Assembly: GCF_002220365.1 (NCBI RefSeq)
Contig: NZ_MTHB01000110.1
Coordinates: 1 to 64,000, forward strand
From: Caballeronia sordidicola
GTDB lineage: Bacteria > Pseudomonadota > Gammaproteobacteria > Burkholderiales > Burkholderiaceae
Direction: 5' to 3'
Length of the DNA stretch: 64,000 nucleotides
Positions 53,542 to 64,000 of this stretch are shown here, in pieces. Within the stretch, counting starts at the first letter, position 1. Every line of letters starts with the position of its first letter. Below the pieces are notes generated by a model. That model saw only the letters and a program-made list of their open reading frames with translations. It did no database searches and was not told the origin of the DNA. The translations under genes and the position numbers were made by a program.

Positions 53542-55473
53542 ATGGGAATAGATGCACCCGCTGCAACCGGCGCTGAGAACGCCGGCGAGCCCCAGCCGCA
53601 CCGGCCGGCCTTATATGGCCTCGCGCTGGCTGCCCTTGGCGTGGTTTATGGCGACATCGGCACCAGTCCGTTGTACACCCTGCAAACGGTCTTCGATCCC
53701 GCCAACGGGTTGAAGCTGGATCCCGGCAATGTGATCGGCATTGTCTCGCTGATCTTCTGGTCGCTGACAGTGGTCGTCTCGCTCAAATACGTGACGCTCA
53801 TCCTGCGTGCAAACAATCACGGCGAGGGCGGAATCATGGCGCTGCTGGCGCTTGCCGCGTCGTCGGTGGCAAGTCGGCCGCGGCTACGCCACGTGCTGCT
53901 GGGCGTCGGTGTGATGGGCGCGGCGCTGTTCTACGGCGATGGTGTGATTACGCCCGCCATATCGGTGCTGAGTGCGGTTGAAGGGCTGCAGGTCGCGACG
54001 CCGCTGCTCAAACCCTATGTCATCCCCATTACGCTGGCCGCGCTGATCGCTTTGTTCATGATGCAAAAGCACGGGACGGCCGGGATTGGTGCGGTGTTCG
54101 GGCCGATCATGGTGGTGTGGTTCATCGTGCTGGCTGGGGCGGGGCTCATCAAGATCATGAACGCGCCGCATATCCTGGTCGCGCTCAATCCGCTCGCGGG
54201 CCTGGCATTTTGCCTGCATCACCGGTGGTTGGCGTTTGTCGCACTGGGCGCCGTCGTGCTCTCCCTGACGGGCGCGGAGGCGTTATATGCTGACATGGGG
54301 CATTTCGGTGCGCATCCTATCCGGCTCACCTGGTTCGGTCTGGTATTCCCCGCACTCGCATTGAATTACCTGGGGCAGGGCGCGTTATTGCTGGCCGATC
54401 CATCTGCTGTGCAAAATCCGTTCTATCGATTGTTCCCGTTATGGTCGCTTTATCCGATGGTCGTGCTGTCGACGATCGCCACGGTGATTGCCTCGCAAGC
54501 CGTGATTTCAGGCACCTATTCGATGACCAAGCAGGCGATGCAACTTGGCTTCCTGCCGCGTATGAACGTGGTGTATACATCTGCGAAGGAGATAGGACAG
54601 ATCTACGTTCCGGGCATCAACTGGACCTTGCTGGTCGCGGTGGTGGCGGCAGTGATCGGGTTCGGTTCATCGACTGCGCTGGGGTCGGCCTACGGCATTG
54701 CCGTTACCGGCACCATGCTCATCACGACCGTGCTCACGTTCTTCGTGGTGCGTTATGCATGGCATTACAACTGGCTGCTGTGCGTGGGCGCCACGGCGTT
54801 TTTCTTTGTGATCGACGCGACCTTCTTCTCGGCCAATCTGCTCAAGATCACGCAGGGCGGCTGGTTCCCGCTCGTTATCGGGCTGCTCATGTTCGCCGTC
54901 ATGACGACGTGGGGACGTGGATGGGAAATCATGCTGGGGGAAGCCAAGGTACGGGCCGGGACCACGCCGCTGAAACCGTTCCTGGAATCGTTGCTGGCTC
55001 GTTCGCCGGTTCGTGTGAATGGGACGGCGATTTTCTTGTCCCCCGATGCTAATGGCGTGCCGCACGCACTGCTGAACAATCTCATGCATAACCAGGTGCT
55101 GCACCGGCGAGTGGTGTTCCTGACGGTGGCGAACAAGGAGGTTCCGTGGGTCGAGGAGCGCGAGCGTGTGGCGGTGCAAACACTGTGCCTCGACTGCTAT
55201 CACGTTACCATCTCTTACGGCTTCAAGGACGAGGTCAACTTGCCGCGCGCCCTTGAAGCGTGCAAGGCATACGGCCTTGTGTTCGAGCAGTCGGAGACCT
55301 CCTACTTCCTGAGCCGCGCGACCGTGATACCCAAGCGCGACCGCGACAGGTGCATGGCGCTGTGGCGCGAGCGATTGTTCGGCGTCATGCTGCACAACGT
55401 CGGCAATGTGTCGGCGTATCTCAAGTTGCCGACTAACCGCGTAGTCGAATTCGGATCGAAAGTGGAAATTTAA
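53542..55473 (+). CDS. kup: Low-affinity K+ uptake protein Kup, copy 2
   Basis: 643 residues. The Kup signature is LGVVYGDIGTSPLYTLQT; further blocks are GDGVITPAISVLSAVEG and ASQAVISGTYSMTKQAMQ, with the C-terminal domain ending NRVVEFGSKVEI. About 12 membrane segments. Same family as the copy at 27952 but clearly divergent, so not a recent duplication. The start follows GGAGGAGAC. Convergent with oplA; a hairpin lies between. Confidence 0.95.
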   Translation: MGIDAPAATGAENAGEPQPHRPALYGLALAALGVVYGDIGTSPLYTLQTVFDPANGLKLDPGNVIGIVSLIFWSLTVVVSLKYVTLILRANNHGEGGIMALLALAASSVASRPRLRHVLLGVGVMGAALFYGDGVITPAISVLSAVEGLQVATPLLKPYVIPITLAALIALFMMQKHGTAGIGAVFGPIMVVWFIVLAGAGLIKIMNAPHILVALNPLAGLAFCLHHRWLAFVALGAVVLSLTGAEALYADMGHFGAHPIRLTWFGLVFPALALNYLGQGALLLADPSAVQNPFYRLFPLWSLYPMVVLSTIATVIASQAVISGTYSMTKQAMQLGFLPRMNVVYTSAKEIGQIYVPGINWTLLVAVVAAVIGFGSSTALGSAYGIAVTGTMLITTVLTFFVVRYAWHYNWLLCVGATAFFFVIDATFFSANLLKITQGGWFPLVIGLLMFAVMTTWGRGWEIMLGEAKVRAGTTPLKPFLESLLARSPVRVNGTAIFLSPDANGVPHALLNNLMHNQVLHRRVVFLTVANKEVPWVEERERVAVQTLCLDCYHVTISYGFKDEVNLPRALEACKAYGLVFEQSETSYFLSRATVIPKRDRDRCMALWRERLFGVMLHNVGNVSAYLKLPTNRVVEFGSKVEI

Positions 55474-55494
55474 GGTCTGGACGTGCAGGTGTTT

Positions 55495-55527
55495 GCTGGC
55501 CGCCTCGCTATATGTGAGGCGGCCAGC
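55495..55527. terminator. Bidirectional hairpin between kup and oplA
   Basis: GCTGGCCGCCTC pairs perfectly with GAGGCGGCCAGC (12 bp) around a 9-base loop. It lies in the 59-bp gap between convergent genes. No long T run on either side. Confidence 0.68.
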
Positions 55528-55532
55528 CGACT

Positions 55533-58500
55533 TCACCGCTCTTCGCCGTAGCCGCCACCGCCGGGCGTCTGGATGACAAAGACATCGTGGGGATTCATCT
55601 GCGCCTGATGCCGCGCGCCGAAGGTTTCGCGTTCCTTTCCGCCTGCTCGTTCGACCCAGTTCACACCGACAGCTCCCGGCTTGCCGCCGGCGAGCCCGAA
55701 CGGCGCGACACGACGCCGGTTGGACAAGATCACCGCGGTCATCGGCGCGAGGAAACGTACGCGCCGCTCAGTGCCGTCGCCACCTGCATGCAGTCCCGCA
55801 CCGCCGCTGCCGCGGCGGATGCGGAAGTCGTCGAGGCGTACCGGAAAGCGCCACTCGAGCACTTCCGGATCGGTCAGGCGCGAGTTCGTCATGTGCGTCT
55901 GGACCGCGCTGCAACCGGCAAAGGCGGAACCGGCCCCCGCGCCGCCGCAGATGGTCTCGTAGTACTGGAACTGCTCGTTGCCGAAGGTGAAGTTGTTCAT
56001 CGTGCCTTGTGCCCCGGCCATCACGCCGAGCGCGCCGTAGAGGGCGTCGGTGACGACTTGCGAGGTCTCGACATTGCCCGCTACCACCGCTGCGGGATAG
56101 TGCGGATTGAGCATCGATCCCGCCGGAATGCGGATCTCGAGCGGCTTCAGGCAACCGGCGTTAAGCGGGATGTCGTCGTCGACCAGCGTGCGGAACACAT
56201 ACAGCACCGCTGCCTTGCAGATCGCCGATGGCGCGTTGTAGTTGTTCGGTTGCTGCGCGCTCGTGCCCTCGAAGTCGATCACGGCCGACCGCGTTTCGCG
56301 ATTGATCGATACCGCCACCATGATCTTCGCGCCGTCGTCGAGCGCGTATTCGAAGCGTCCGTCCTTCAGCACGGAAAGCGTGCGGCGCACGACTTCTTCC
56401 GCGTTGTCCTGCACGTGCTGCATATAGGCACGCACGACATCCAGGCCGAACTGCCCGCACATGCGTTCAAGCTCCTGCGCGCCCTTCGTGCAAGCCGCAA
56501 CTTGCGCGCGAAGATCGGCCAGGTTCTGCTCGACGTTGCGTACCGGATACGCGCCGGAGCTCAGCAGGTCGCGTATTTCACGTTCGAGAAAACGCCCTTG
56601 CGCCACGAGTTGGATGTTGTCGAGCAACACGCCTTCCTGGTCGACGTGCGTGGAATCCGGCGGCATGGAGCCGGGCGTGATGCCGCCGATATCCGCATGA
56701 TGTCCGCGTGCCGCGACATAGAAGGTCGGCGTGGGACTGGCATCGACGAACACCGGCATGATGACGGTCACGTCGGGCAAATGCGTGCCACCTGCGTACG
56801 GTGCGTTGAGGACGTAGACATCGCCGGCTTGCATGGTGCCTGCGCGCCGGTCGATGATCGTCTGCACGCTTTCGCCCATCGAACCAAGATGCACTGGCAT
56901 GTGCGGCGCGTTGGCGATCAGGTTGCCGCCCGTGTCAAAGAGTGCGCACGAAAAGTCGAGACGTTCCTTGATATTCACTGAATACGATGTGTTCGCGAGC
57001 GTCACGCCCATCTGTTCGGCAATCGACATGAACAGGTTGTTGAACACTTCAAGCAGCACGGGGTCCGCTTGCGTACCGGCCGCATGACGATTGACGAGCG
57101 CGGTCGTGCGTTCGACGACGAGATGATTGTGCTTGCTCACCACGACTTGCCAGCCGGGTTCGATCACCGTCGTTCCGGTGCGCTCGTTCACGATCGCCGG
57201 GCCGTCGATACGCGCGCCGGGCGCCAGCGAATCGCGATCGAAAACCGGCGTGTCGCGCCATTCGCCCCCCGAGAAAATACGCGTGGTCGCGAGCGCTTCC
57301 GGATTCACCGATGCCTGCTCGGCAAGCGGCCATTGCTCGTCTTCGGCTTCCTGCGTGCGGCCGATGGCTTCAACCGCGACGGCTTCGATGATCAGCGTCT
57401 TGTTCGGCATGAGGAACCCATAACGCGCACGATACAAACGCTCGAACGTGTCTACGATTTTGGCGGGTTCCGTCGAGAAGTCGATTTCCAGCGCGGTGTC
57501 GGTGCCGTCGTATTTGATATGCAGCGTGCGCCGCATCGAGATGTTATCGACTGGAATGCGTTGCTCGGCGACTTCGTTTCGCGCTGCCGTTTCCAACGGT
57601 TCGAACGTGTGATCGCAGGCGGCGAGCGCTTCCCGGTCGAGTGGCGTTTCAAGCGCTTGCTGACGTAGCGCGCGGACGTCGGCGAGACCCATGCCGTAGG
57701 CCGACAGCACGCCCGCCAGCGGATGGATGAACACGCGTGTCATGCCGAGCGCATCGGCGACCAGGCAGGCATGCTGACCGCCCGCGCCGCCAAAACACGC
57801 GAGCGTATAGTGCGTCACGTCGTAACCGCGCTGCACGGAGATCTGCTTGATTGCGTTGGCCATGTTTTCCACCGCGATCTTCAGGAACCCTTGCGCAATC
57901 TCTTCGGGCGTGCGCGCGACGCCGGTTGCGTCCTCTACCGCTGCTGCCACCTCGGCAAACTTGCGTTGCACCACATCGGCGTCGAGCGGCAGGTCGCCGT
58001 CCGGCCCGAATACGTGCGGAAACCAGCGCGCGCTGATCTTGCCGGTCATCACGTTGCAGTCGGTTACCGTCAGCGGTCCACCGCGCCGGTACGACGCCGG
58101 TCCGGGATTCGCGCCCGCGCTTTGCGGCCCGACGCGAAAACGCGCGCCGTCGAAACTGCAGATCGAGCCGCCGCCCGCTGCGACGGTGTGGATCTTCATC
58201 ATCGGCGCACGGATGCGAACGCCCGCCACTTCGGTGGCGAACTCGCGTTCGTACTCACCGGCGTAGTGCGTGACGTCTGTCGACGTGCCGCCCATGTCGA
58301 AGCCGATGATCTTGTCGAAGCCCGCGAGCTTCGACACTTGTGCCGCCCCTACGATGCCACCCGCCGGTCCCGACAGGATCGCGTCCTTGCCCTGGAAGCG
58401 GTGAGCGTCGGTGAGGCCGCCATTGCTCTGCATGAACTGCAGCGGTACCGTGCCGAGATCAGCTTCAACTTGCCTGACATAGCGGCGAAGGATGGGCGAG

Positions 58501-59174
58501 AGGTATGCGTCGACTACGGTGGTGTCGCCGCGCGATACCAGCTTCATCAGCGGGCTGACTTCGTGACTGACGGAGATCTGCGTAAAACCAATTTGCTCCG
58601 CCAGCTCTTTTAGCTTTTGTTCGTGCGCGGTGTAGCGGTAGCCATGCATCAGCACGATTGCGCAGGAACGGATGCCATTATCGAAGGCGTTTCGCAACGC
58701 CTGGCGGGCCTGTTCGACGTCGAGTTCCCGCACGACTTCACCACGCGCACCGATCCGTTCATCGATCTCGACAACTTGCTCGTACAGCAGTGTTGGCAAT
58801 TCGATTTGCCGCACAAATAGCTTCGGCCGGCTTTGATACGCAATGCGCAGTGCATCGGCGAAACCTCTCGTGATCGCGAGCACGGTTGGCGCGCCCTTGC
58901 GTTCGAGCAGCGCGTTGGTCGCGACGGTCGTGCCCATTCGCACGCTATCGATCAGCTCGGCCGGCACGGCTTCGTGGCTTGCGATGCCCAGCAATTCGCG
59001 GATGCCGTGCACGGCGGAATCGCGATATCGTTCGGGGTTCTCCGACAACACCTTATGCGTGACGATGCGACCGTCGGGGCGGCGCGCGACGATGTCGGTG
59101 AACGTGCCTCCGCGGTCGATCCAGAATTGCCAGCGGCGGTCGTGCGGGACGGGGGTGGAAACAGCTTGCGTCAT
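55533..59174 (-). CDS. oplA: 5-oxoprolinase, ATP-hydrolysing (HyuA-HyuB fused)
   Basis: 1213 residues, the full-length single-chain form. The HyuA half opens [20 protein letters not shown] and has [13 protein letters not shown] and [19 protein letters not shown]; the HyuB half from about 700 contains [25 protein letters not shown] and [16 protein letters not shown]. The enzyme opens 5-oxo-L-proline to glutamate with ATP. Neighbours are a sugar/acid MFS transporter and a DUF1445 protein, all leftward. D-hydantoin substrates are an alternative in this superfamily. Confidence 0.94.
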   Translation of the reverse strand: MTQAVSTPVPHDRRWQFWIDRGGTFTDIVARRPDGRIVTHKVLSENPERYRDSAVHGIRELLGIASHEAVPAELIDSVRMGTTVATNALLERKGAPTVLAITRGFADALRIAYQSRPKLFVRQIELPTLLYEQVVEIDERIGARGEVVRELDVEQARQALRNAFDNGIRSCAIVLMHGYRYTAHEQKLKELAEQIGFTQISVSHEVSPLMKLVSRGDTTVVDAYLSPILRRYVRQVEADLGTVPLQFMQSNGGLTDAHRFQGKDAILSGPAGGIVGAAQVSKLAGFDKIIGFDMGGTSTDVTHYAGEYEREFATEVAGVRIRAPMMKIHTVAAGGGSICSFDGARFRVGPQSAGANPGPASYRRGGPLTVTDCNVMTGKISARWFPHVFGPDGDLPLDADVVQRKFAEVAAAVEDATGVARTPEEIAQGFLKIAVENMANAIKQISVQRGYDVTHYTLACFGGAGGQHACLVADALGMTRVFIHPLAGVLSAYGMGLADVRALRQQALETPLDREALAACDHTFEPLETAARNEVAEQRIPVDNISMRRTLHIKYDGTDTALEIDFSTEPAKIVDTFERLYRARYGFLMPNKTLIIEAVAVEAIGRTQEAEDEQWPLAEQASVNPEALATTRIFSGGEWRDTPVFDRDSLAPGARIDGPAIVNERTGTTVIEPGWQVVVSKHNHLVVERTTALVNRHAAGTQADPVLLEVFNNLFMSIAEQMGVTLANTSYSVNIKERLDFSCALFDTGGNLIANAPHMPVHLGSMGESVQTIIDRRAGTMQAGDVYVLNAPYAGGTHLPDVTVIMPVFVDASPTPTFYVAARGHHADIGGITPGSMPPDSTHVDQEGVLLDNIQLVAQGRFLEREIRDLLSSGAYPVRNVEQNLADLRAQVAACTKGAQELERMCGQFGLDVVRAYMQHVQDNAEEVVRRTLSVLKDGRFEYALDDGAKIMVAVSINRETRSAVIDFEGTSAQQPNNYNAPSAICKAAVLYVFRTLVDDDIPLNAGCLKPLEIRIPAGSMLNPHYPAAVVAGNVETSQVVTDALYGALGVMAGAQGTMNNFTFGNEQFQYYETICGGAGAGSAFAGCSAVQTHMTNSRLTDPEVLEWRFPVRLDDFRIRRGSGGAGLHAGGDGTERRVRFLAPMTAVILSNRRRVAPFGLAGGKPGAVGVNWVERAGGKERETFGARHQAQMNPHDVFVIQTPGGGGYGEER

Positions 59175-59201
59175 TAGAGTGGTCCGATTACAAAGGATAA
59201 C

Positions 59202-60506
59202 TTAGGAGGTAAGCTTGGCGCCGCGCGTCTCCGGCAACGTCAACGCCGCCAGGATGACTACGCCATACGCCGCCGCCGCGAAGGTTCCAATCGCGATGCC
59301 CAAGGACATTTTTTGCGCAACAAAGCCGATCAGGAAAGGAAACGTCGCGCCGACAGCACGGCCGAAGTTGTAACAAAAGCCCTGACCTGAACCACGTATC
59401 CGAGTGGGAAACAGCTCGGTCATGAACGCGCCCATGCCGGCGAAGATCCCGGATGCGAAAAAGCCGAGCGGAAAGCCGAGGATCAGGAGCAAGGTGTTGC
59501 TCATCGGCACGCGGGTGTAGACCAGCGCAATGCCCATGGAGGCCAGCGCGAACACGATGAAGTTGAGTCGTCTGCCAAAGCGGTCGCTGAGAAATGCACC
59601 GCACAGGTACCCCGCATAGGATCCGGCAATCACCACGGCGAGATAACCCCCCGTCCCTACTACGCTCAGGTGCTGCTCGGTCTTCAGGTAAGTCGGCAGC
59701 CACGTGGTGATGGCGTAATACCCGCCTTGCGTGCCGGTCGCGAGAATGGCTGTGCGCAGCGTGGTCAGCCAGATACCAGGCCCGAAGATCTCAAGGAACG
59801 AACTGCGGTCGTTGGCGTCCAGTTCACGTTGCTTCTGTTGCTTGTGCACCTCGGGTTCGTCAACAAGGCGGCGGATCATGATCACGAACGGCGCGGGTAA
59901 GATCCCGAGCGCGAACAACGCACGCCATGCGATATCACCGGGAAGGAACGAAAACACCAGCGTGTAGAGACCGGCGGCGACGGCCCAGCCAACTGCCCAG
60001 CCCGCCTGCACCATGCCCACCGCCTTGCCGCGGTCGCGTGGCCGGATGACTTCGCCGATCAACACCGCGCCTGCCGTCCACTCGCCACCGAAGCCGAAGC
60101 CCATCAAGCCACGTGCGACGAGCAACTGCGTGTAGTTCTGCGCAAATGCGCAGACAAGCGTGAAGAACGCAAACCAGAGAATGGTGATCTGCAGCGTCTT
60201 CACGCGGCCGATGCGATCCGACAAAATGCCAGCGACCCACCCGCCGAGTGCCGAAGTCAGCAGCGTCACTGTGCCGATCAACCCGGCTTCGCCTTTGCTC
60301 AACCCCCAGGTTGCGATCAGCGTGGGGATCACAAAGCTCAGGAACTGCGTGTCCATGGCGTCGAGTCCATAGCCTATCTTGCAGCTCCAGAAAGCGCGCT
60401 TCTCGCTTGGGGTCGTGTGTTTGTACCAGCCGAACATGCCGCTGCTGACGGGTTCGTCGGGTAGCGCTTCAACTTGCGCGCTCGCATAGCGTGCTTCGGT
60501 ATTCAT
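59202..60506 (-). CDS. MFS transporter of the 5-oxoproline operon (AAHS/sialate-like)
   Basis: 434 residues with 12 predicted membrane segments. MFS signatures are GILSDRIGRVKTLQI in loop 2-3, LMGFGFGGEWTAGAVLIGEVI in helix 4, and SDRFGRR in loop 8-9. The type is that of aromatic-acid/sialate transporters. Between the DUF1445 gene and oplA on the same strand, so import of 5-oxoproline or a D-amino-acid derivative is likely (inference). It starts after GGAGA, 29 bp past the DUF1445 stop. Confidence 0.87.
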   Translation of the reverse strand: MNTEARYASAQVEALPDEPVSSGMFGWYKHTTPSEKRAFWSCKIGYGLDAMDTQFLSFVIPTLIATWGLSKGEAGLIGTVTLLTSALGGWVAGILSDRIGRVKTLQITILWFAFFTLVCAFAQNYTQLLVARGLMGFGFGGEWTAGAVLIGEVIRPRDRGKAVGMVQAGWAVGWAVAAGLYTLVFSFLPGDIAWRALFALGILPAPFVIMIRRLVDEPEVHKQQKQRELDANDRSSFLEIFGPGIWLTTLRTAILATGTQGGYYAITTWLPTYLKTEQHLSVVGTGGYLAVVIAGSYAGYLCGAFLSDRFGRRLNFIVFALASMGIALVYTRVPMSNTLLLILGFPLGFFASGIFAGMGAFMTELFPTRIRGSGQGFCYNFGRAVGATFPFLIGFVAQKMSLGIAIGTFAAAAYGVVILAALTLPETRGAKLTS

Positions 60507-60535
60507 GGTTTTCTCCGGGGTTCGTGAGCGTGCGC

Positions 60536-61306
60536 TCAGAGCACAGCGAGCGATGAGTTAGGGATATCGGTCATGAGCATGTGACCCGGCCGATGTGCAA
60601 TGGCGAACGGCAGGCGCGCGCTTTCAATAGCGCTTTGCGGCGTCACACCGCACGCCCAGAACACAGGGATTTCGTGCTCATGGATTGAGACGGATTGACC
60701 GTAGTCGGGCTGCATCAGGTCTTCAATACCCAGTACTGCCGGGCTGCCCAGATGAACCGGCGCACCATGCACCGAAGGGAACCGGCTCGTGATCTGGATG
60801 GCCCGCACCGCATGCGCACCGCTCATGGGACGCATGGAGACGACCAGCTTGCCGCCGAAAGGCCCGGCTGCCTGGTTCGAAATATTTGTCCGGTACATGG
60901 GCACGTTGACACCCTCGTCAACGTGTCGCAACGGGATGCGTTCGTGCGCCAGCATCTGCTCGAATGAAAACGAGCAACCGATGGCGAACACCACCAGATC
61001 GTCGCGCCAGAGTTCGACGATATCGCCGGGCTGCTCGCACAGCACGCCGTCGCGATACACGTTGTAGCCGGGAACGTCGGTGCGGATATCGAGATCGCGG
61101 GCGAGTGCCGGGACGTTCCACTGGCCCGGTTCACCTATACCGAGCAGCGGGCACGCCTTGGGGTTACGCACGCAAAAACGCAGGAAATCCTCTGCATAGG
61201 CGCTTGGGATGATGGCGAGGTTGGCCTGCGCGAACTCGCCGCAGTGACCGGCGGTAGGACCGGTAAAGCGCTTGCTGCGGACTTGCTGGCGGAATAGATG
61301 CGGCAT
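60536..61306 (-). CDS. DUF1445/YcsI-family putative hydro-lyase (D-glutamate cyclase family)
   Basis: 256 residues. The family pattern includes [48 protein letters not shown] and [18 protein letters not shown]. The mitochondrial relative DGLUCY turns D-glutamate into 5-oxo-D-proline. The pairing with oplA makes a 5-oxoproline-related step plausible here. The ATG at 61306 follows GAGGGA. First gene of the three-gene operon. Confidence 0.88.
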   Translation of the reverse strand: MPHLFRQQVRSKRFTGPTAGHCGEFAQANLAIIPSAYAEDFLRFCVRNPKACPLLGIGEPGQWNVPALARDLDIRTDVPGYNVYRDGVLCEQPGDIVELWRDDLVVFAIGCSFSFEQMLAHERIPLRHVDEGVNVPMYRTNISNQAAGPFGGKLVVSMRPMSGAHAVRAIQITSRFPSVHGAPVHLGSPAVLGIEDLMQPDYGQSVSIHEHEIPVFWACGVTPQSAIESARLPFAIAHRPGHMLMTDIPNSSLAVL

Positions 61307-61708
61307 GGTTTCAGGTCCCTCACGAATGCAATGAAATGGCGATGAAGCAAGCGATGAGATGCAGGTTAGGGGCGAAAAAAAAGCGGCGCCAGCGAGTTAT
61401 TCCACTCGCATGCGTTAAGGTTTTCTTAACAGTTTCGTGCGGGTTTTCACGTAGCGAGCTTGGCGCAGAGTGCCGGGCGAATAGGCGCTGAGTGAGGCTG
61501 CATGCCTGTGTGCGCAGTGTTTCAGCGCGCAGGCTCCAACACGCTAAAGCGTATCGTCTGCTCAGAAACACCCTGCAAAAAAGATCGATTGCGCCGGCGC
61601 ATTTTTTTGGCGGAGTTAATAATTCCTCCGGGCTGCCGTTAAGCGAACCAGCGGGCTCGTTCTCCCGCGCCTCTCCTGACCGCAGTTCCTTTCAACTGGA
61701 AAACAAAA
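61307..61708. promoter_or_regulatory. Divergent control region of the 5-oxoproline operon and chemoreceptor gene
   Basis: 402 bp without a supported gene. GTTAAG-N5-CTTAAC (61414-61430) is a perfect 6-bp inverted repeat near the operon start. GCCGTTAA (61635-61642) resembles the -10 of flagellar sigma-28 promoters before the chemoreceptor gene, but a matching -35 is poor. Confidence 0.4.
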
Positions 61709-63265
61709 ATGAACCGTCTGTCCTTGCGCCAGAAGTTATGGATGCCGCTGATTCTTTCGTGGTTCGGCCTTCTGACGCTGACTGTCTGGCACGCTTACCA
61801 GACGCGTGACCTGCAGTTGTCGGAGCGTCATCGCGATCTGGGCGATATTGTCGCGATGTCTTATTCAATTGCCGCCGGCCTCGACAAGCTGGCGCAGAGC
61901 GGCAAGATGTCCGTCGACGCAGCGAAGCAGGAGGCCATCGCGCGGATCGGCGACCTGCGGTATGACGGCGGCGGTTACGTGACTATTGTCGGCGCGAATT
62001 CGGTCATGATCATGCATCCCATCAGCCCGAAGCTGGACGGCAAGGACATGTCTGACTGGAAGGACGCAAAGGGCAATCCGCTCTACAAGGCCATTGCCGC
62101 GGCCGGCAGCTCTGCGGAGGGCGCGGGGTTCCTCGAATATTGGTGGCCGAAGCCAGGCGAGACCGAACCGAGCTCGAAGCTGGGTTATACGAAGCGTTAT
62201 AAGCCGTGGGACTGGGACATGATTGCCGGCACGTATCAGGACGATATCCAGGCCGCGTTCTATCGAACGCTCCTGCATTCGTTCCTCATGCTGTTCGCAC
62301 TCGGCGCGGCCATTTCGCTGTTTGCGTCGCTGGCAATCAAGAGCGTGCGACGTTCGCTTGGCGGTGAACCCGCCGCCGCTGCGCAACTCGCGCGGCAGAT
62401 TGCATCGGGCGACCTGACGGGGCGTATCGACGTGGCGGCCGGCGATACGCAGAGTGTTATTTCAGCGATTGCCCATACCCGCGACAGCCTGGCGGGCACG
62501 GTATCGCGCGTGAAGGACGCCGCCGACGCCATCAAGCTTGCTGCGGCTGAAATTGCCAGCGGCAATGCGGACCTGTCGAGCCGCACCGAGCAACAGGCGG
62601 CGTCGCTGCAGGAGACTGCCGCGGCCATGGACGAGATCACGTCCACGGTCAGGGCGAATGCCGAGAACGCGTCGCAAGCGAGCCAGGTGGCGGCAAGCGC
62701 GTCGGCGCAGGCGCTGCGGGGCGGCAGCGTGGTAAATGATGTGGTCGAGAACGTGCGCGCGATTGCAACCAGTTCGAAGCAGGTCGCCGAGATCACGGCG
62801 GTGATCGACGGCATTGCGTTCCAGACGAATATTCTTGCGCTGAACGCGGCGGTTGAAGCGGCGCGCGCCGGTGAAAACGGTCGTGGTTTTGCCGTGGTGG
62901 CGGGCGAAGTGCGCAGCCTCGCGCAACGCAGCGCGGCGGCGGCAAAAGAGATCCGCGTGCTGGTGGACACCTCGCTGACGCAGATCGAAAGCGGTGCGGG
63001 ACTCGCCGAAAACGCGGGTAGGGCAATGGCCGATATCGTCACGGCGGTCAAACGCGTGACAACAATTGTCGAAGACATTGCTACTGCGTCGAGCCAGCAG
63101 AGCGTAGGGATTGAAGAGGTCAACCGGGCGATTGCGCAGATGGACGGCACCACGCAACAGAACGCGGCGCTGGTGGAGCAGGCCGCTGCCGCAGCGAGCT
63201 CAATGAACGACCAGGCGCTGCGCCTGGGTGACGCCATGCAGTCGTTCCGGCTGACGCCTGCATGA
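61709..63265 (+). CDS. Methyl-accepting chemotaxis protein with Cache sensor
   Basis: 518 residues. First membrane helix near 10-28 ([18 protein letters not shown]); the periplasmic sensor is sCache_2-like ([46 protein letters not shown]); second helix near 190-210, then HAMP and a signalling domain with [37 protein letters not shown]. It has no C-terminal tether pentapeptide. It would sense small organic acids or amino acids and signal through CheA. Overlaps the next gene by 4 bp. Confidence 0.93.
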   Translation: MNRLSLRQKLWMPLILSWFGLLTLTVWHAYQTRDLQLSERHRDLGDIVAMSYSIAAGLDKLAQSGKMSVDAAKQEAIARIGDLRYDGGGYVTIVGANSVMIMHPISPKLDGKDMSDWKDAKGNPLYKAIAAAGSSAEGAGFLEYWWPKPGETEPSSKLGYTKRYKPWDWDMIAGTYQDDIQAAFYRTLLHSFLMLFALGAAISLFASLAIKSVRRSLGGEPAAAAQLARQIASGDLTGRIDVAAGDTQSVISAIAHTRDSLAGTVSRVKDAADAIKLAAAEIASGNADLSSRTEQQAASLQETAAAMDEITSTVRANAENASQASQVAASASAQALRGGSVVNDVVENVRAIATSSKQVAEITAVIDGIAFQTNILALNAAVEAARAGENGRGFAVVAGEVRSLAQRSAAAAKEIRVLVDTSLTQIESGAGLAENAGRAMADIVTAVKRVTTIVEDIATASSQQSVGIEEVNRAIAQMDGTTQQNAALVEQAAAAASSMNDQALRLGDAMQSFRLTPA

Positions 63266-64000
63266 ATACACGTTTCCTCGAAACCTTCGTGACGCTGGCT
63301 GAACTGGAAAGCTTTCGGGCGACGGCGCGTGCGCTGCACGCCACGCCCGCGACCATTTCGCTACGCATCAAGTCGCTCGAGGACGAGTTGAAGACCGATC
63401 TGGTCGACCGTACCTCAACGGCGTTCCGCTTGACGACTGCGGGGCAGAGCCTTCTCGGGCTGGCGAGGAATGTGGTCGATGCCGCACGTGCATTGCGCGA
63501 GGCAGCGGGTCAGGAGGTGGTGGTCGGCGGCAAGCTGAGGTTGGGGGTCATCGAAACGGTGGTGCATAGCTGGCTGTCGCACTACATCACGTATCTCAAT
63601 GCGAACTATCCAAAGCTCGATGTCGATCTCACCGTCGACTCGAGTTCGGTGTTGCAGCGCCGCTTGCTCAGCGGCGAGCTTGATCTCGTCATTCGCGTGG
63701 AAGGGATCGACAGCACCAAGATTGCATCGAGTGCGATTGCGAGTTACCCGGTGCGCTGGATCGCAAGACGCGGGCTGTTGTCGCGGCGCGCGACAGGGCT
63801 TGCTCTACGTGTCTTGCAACGGCCCATAGTCACGTTCGGCCGTGGTACGGCACCGCAAGTCGCGCTGGAAAGCATCGTGCACACGCTTGCCCGGCAAGAA
63901 AACATGCGGCCCGAACAAACGCGTATTACCTGCTCGCCCTCGGTGGCCGCGATCGTTCAACTGGTGCGCGACGGATATGGCGTCGCCGGTATTCCCAGTC
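63262..64000 (+). CDS. LysR-family regulator, cut by the window end
   Basis: The frame opens at ATG 63262, overlapping the chemoreceptor stop (ATGA), and is open to the last base (246 codons). The HTH is typical: [20 protein letters not shown], then [21 protein letters not shown] and [11 protein letters not shown]; the effector domain starts near residue 85. The C-terminal end is outside the window. Its overlap suggests co-transcription with the chemoreceptor gene, an unusual LysR arrangement. Confidence 0.9.
   Translation, partial: MNTRFLETFVTLAELESFRATARALHATPATISLRIKSLEDELKTDLVDRTSTAFRLTTAGQSLLGLARNVVDAARALREAAGQEVVVGGKLRLGVIETVVHSWLSHYITYLNANYPKLDVDLTVDSSSVLQRRLLSGELDLVIRVEGIDSTKIASSAIASYPVRWIARRGLLSRRATGLALRVLQRPIVTFGRGTAPQVALESIVHTLARQENMRPEQTRITCSPSVAAIVQLVRDGYGVAGIPS

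Noticed and set aside
61635..61642. Sigma-28 promoter for the chemoreceptor gene
   Set aside because: Only the -10-like GCCGTTAA fits; the -35 at the proper distance is poor, so it is not called as a promoter.

Overview
The window looks like a stretch of a Burkholderia-group (Paraburkholderia/Caballeronia-type) beta-proteobacterial replicon. The support is the GC-rich coding, a 663-residue RpoD, a Burkholderia-style general porin, a DUF4148 lipoprotein, many LysR/TetR/IclR regulators with catabolic operons, two Kup transporters and a type III secretion island. No tRNA, rRNA, CRISPR array or replication origin was seen.

Layout. 1-1.5 kb is insertion-sequence debris: the 3' end of an IS66 transposase has landed in a TetR-type gene, and an IS30 transposase remnant follows a small DUF4148 lipoprotein. 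1.5-6.1 kb holds a DoxX-like membrane protein and an NmrA-like oxidoreductase facing an HxlR regulator, a hypothetical gene with an apparent in-frame stop, and a porin with a strong terminator. 6.2-13.5 kb holds an MFS transporter/LysR pair, then TetR, alkylsulfatase-type metallo-beta-lactamase, acyl-CoA ligase and a truncated phosphopantetheinyl transferase, with matching palindromes before tetR and before the sulfatase. 13.6-15.4 kb has an XRE regulator, a DUF2278 protein and PhnA. 15.5-24.2 kb is a 2-hydroxyacid catabolic block: an FMN dehydrogenase, an IclR regulator, a DapA-family lyase, a PotABCD-type ABC importer with its two permeases fused, and an FAD-linked D-2-hydroxyacid dehydrogenase.

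24.8-31.7 kb contains rpoD, a ParB-like protein, kup, a TPP riboswitch followed by a small hydrophobic leader ORF overlapping an EamA transporter gene, and a SnoaL-like protein. 31.9-51.1 kb is the type III secretion island. Leftward genes (a possible ADP-ribosyltransferase-like protein, a harpin-like Gly/Ser-rich protein and a ribbon-helix-helix regulator) diverge from a tightly overlapping rightward run in the order sctC-D-E-F-G-I-J-K-L-Q-R-S-T-U-V-N-O. Two leftward candidate effectors follow, one with a DUF1521 (NopE-type) GDPH self-cleavage motif and six copies of a 51-bp repeat. SctU stops before its NPTH auto-cleavage domain, and no SctP, SctW or recognisable translocators are visible.

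51.3-64 kb: an S10 serine carboxypeptidase-like gene broken by a 1-nt shift in a G9 tract, a second kup, a 5-oxoproline operon (DUF1445/D-glutamate cyclase family, MFS transporter, OplA), a Cache-type chemoreceptor and a LysR gene running off the end.

How the genes fit together: most of the window is modular accessory metabolism, each module with its own local regulator. The T3SS island with a NopE-type effector points to a life in contact with a eukaryotic host (plant, fungus or insect); this is inferred from the gene families, not shown.
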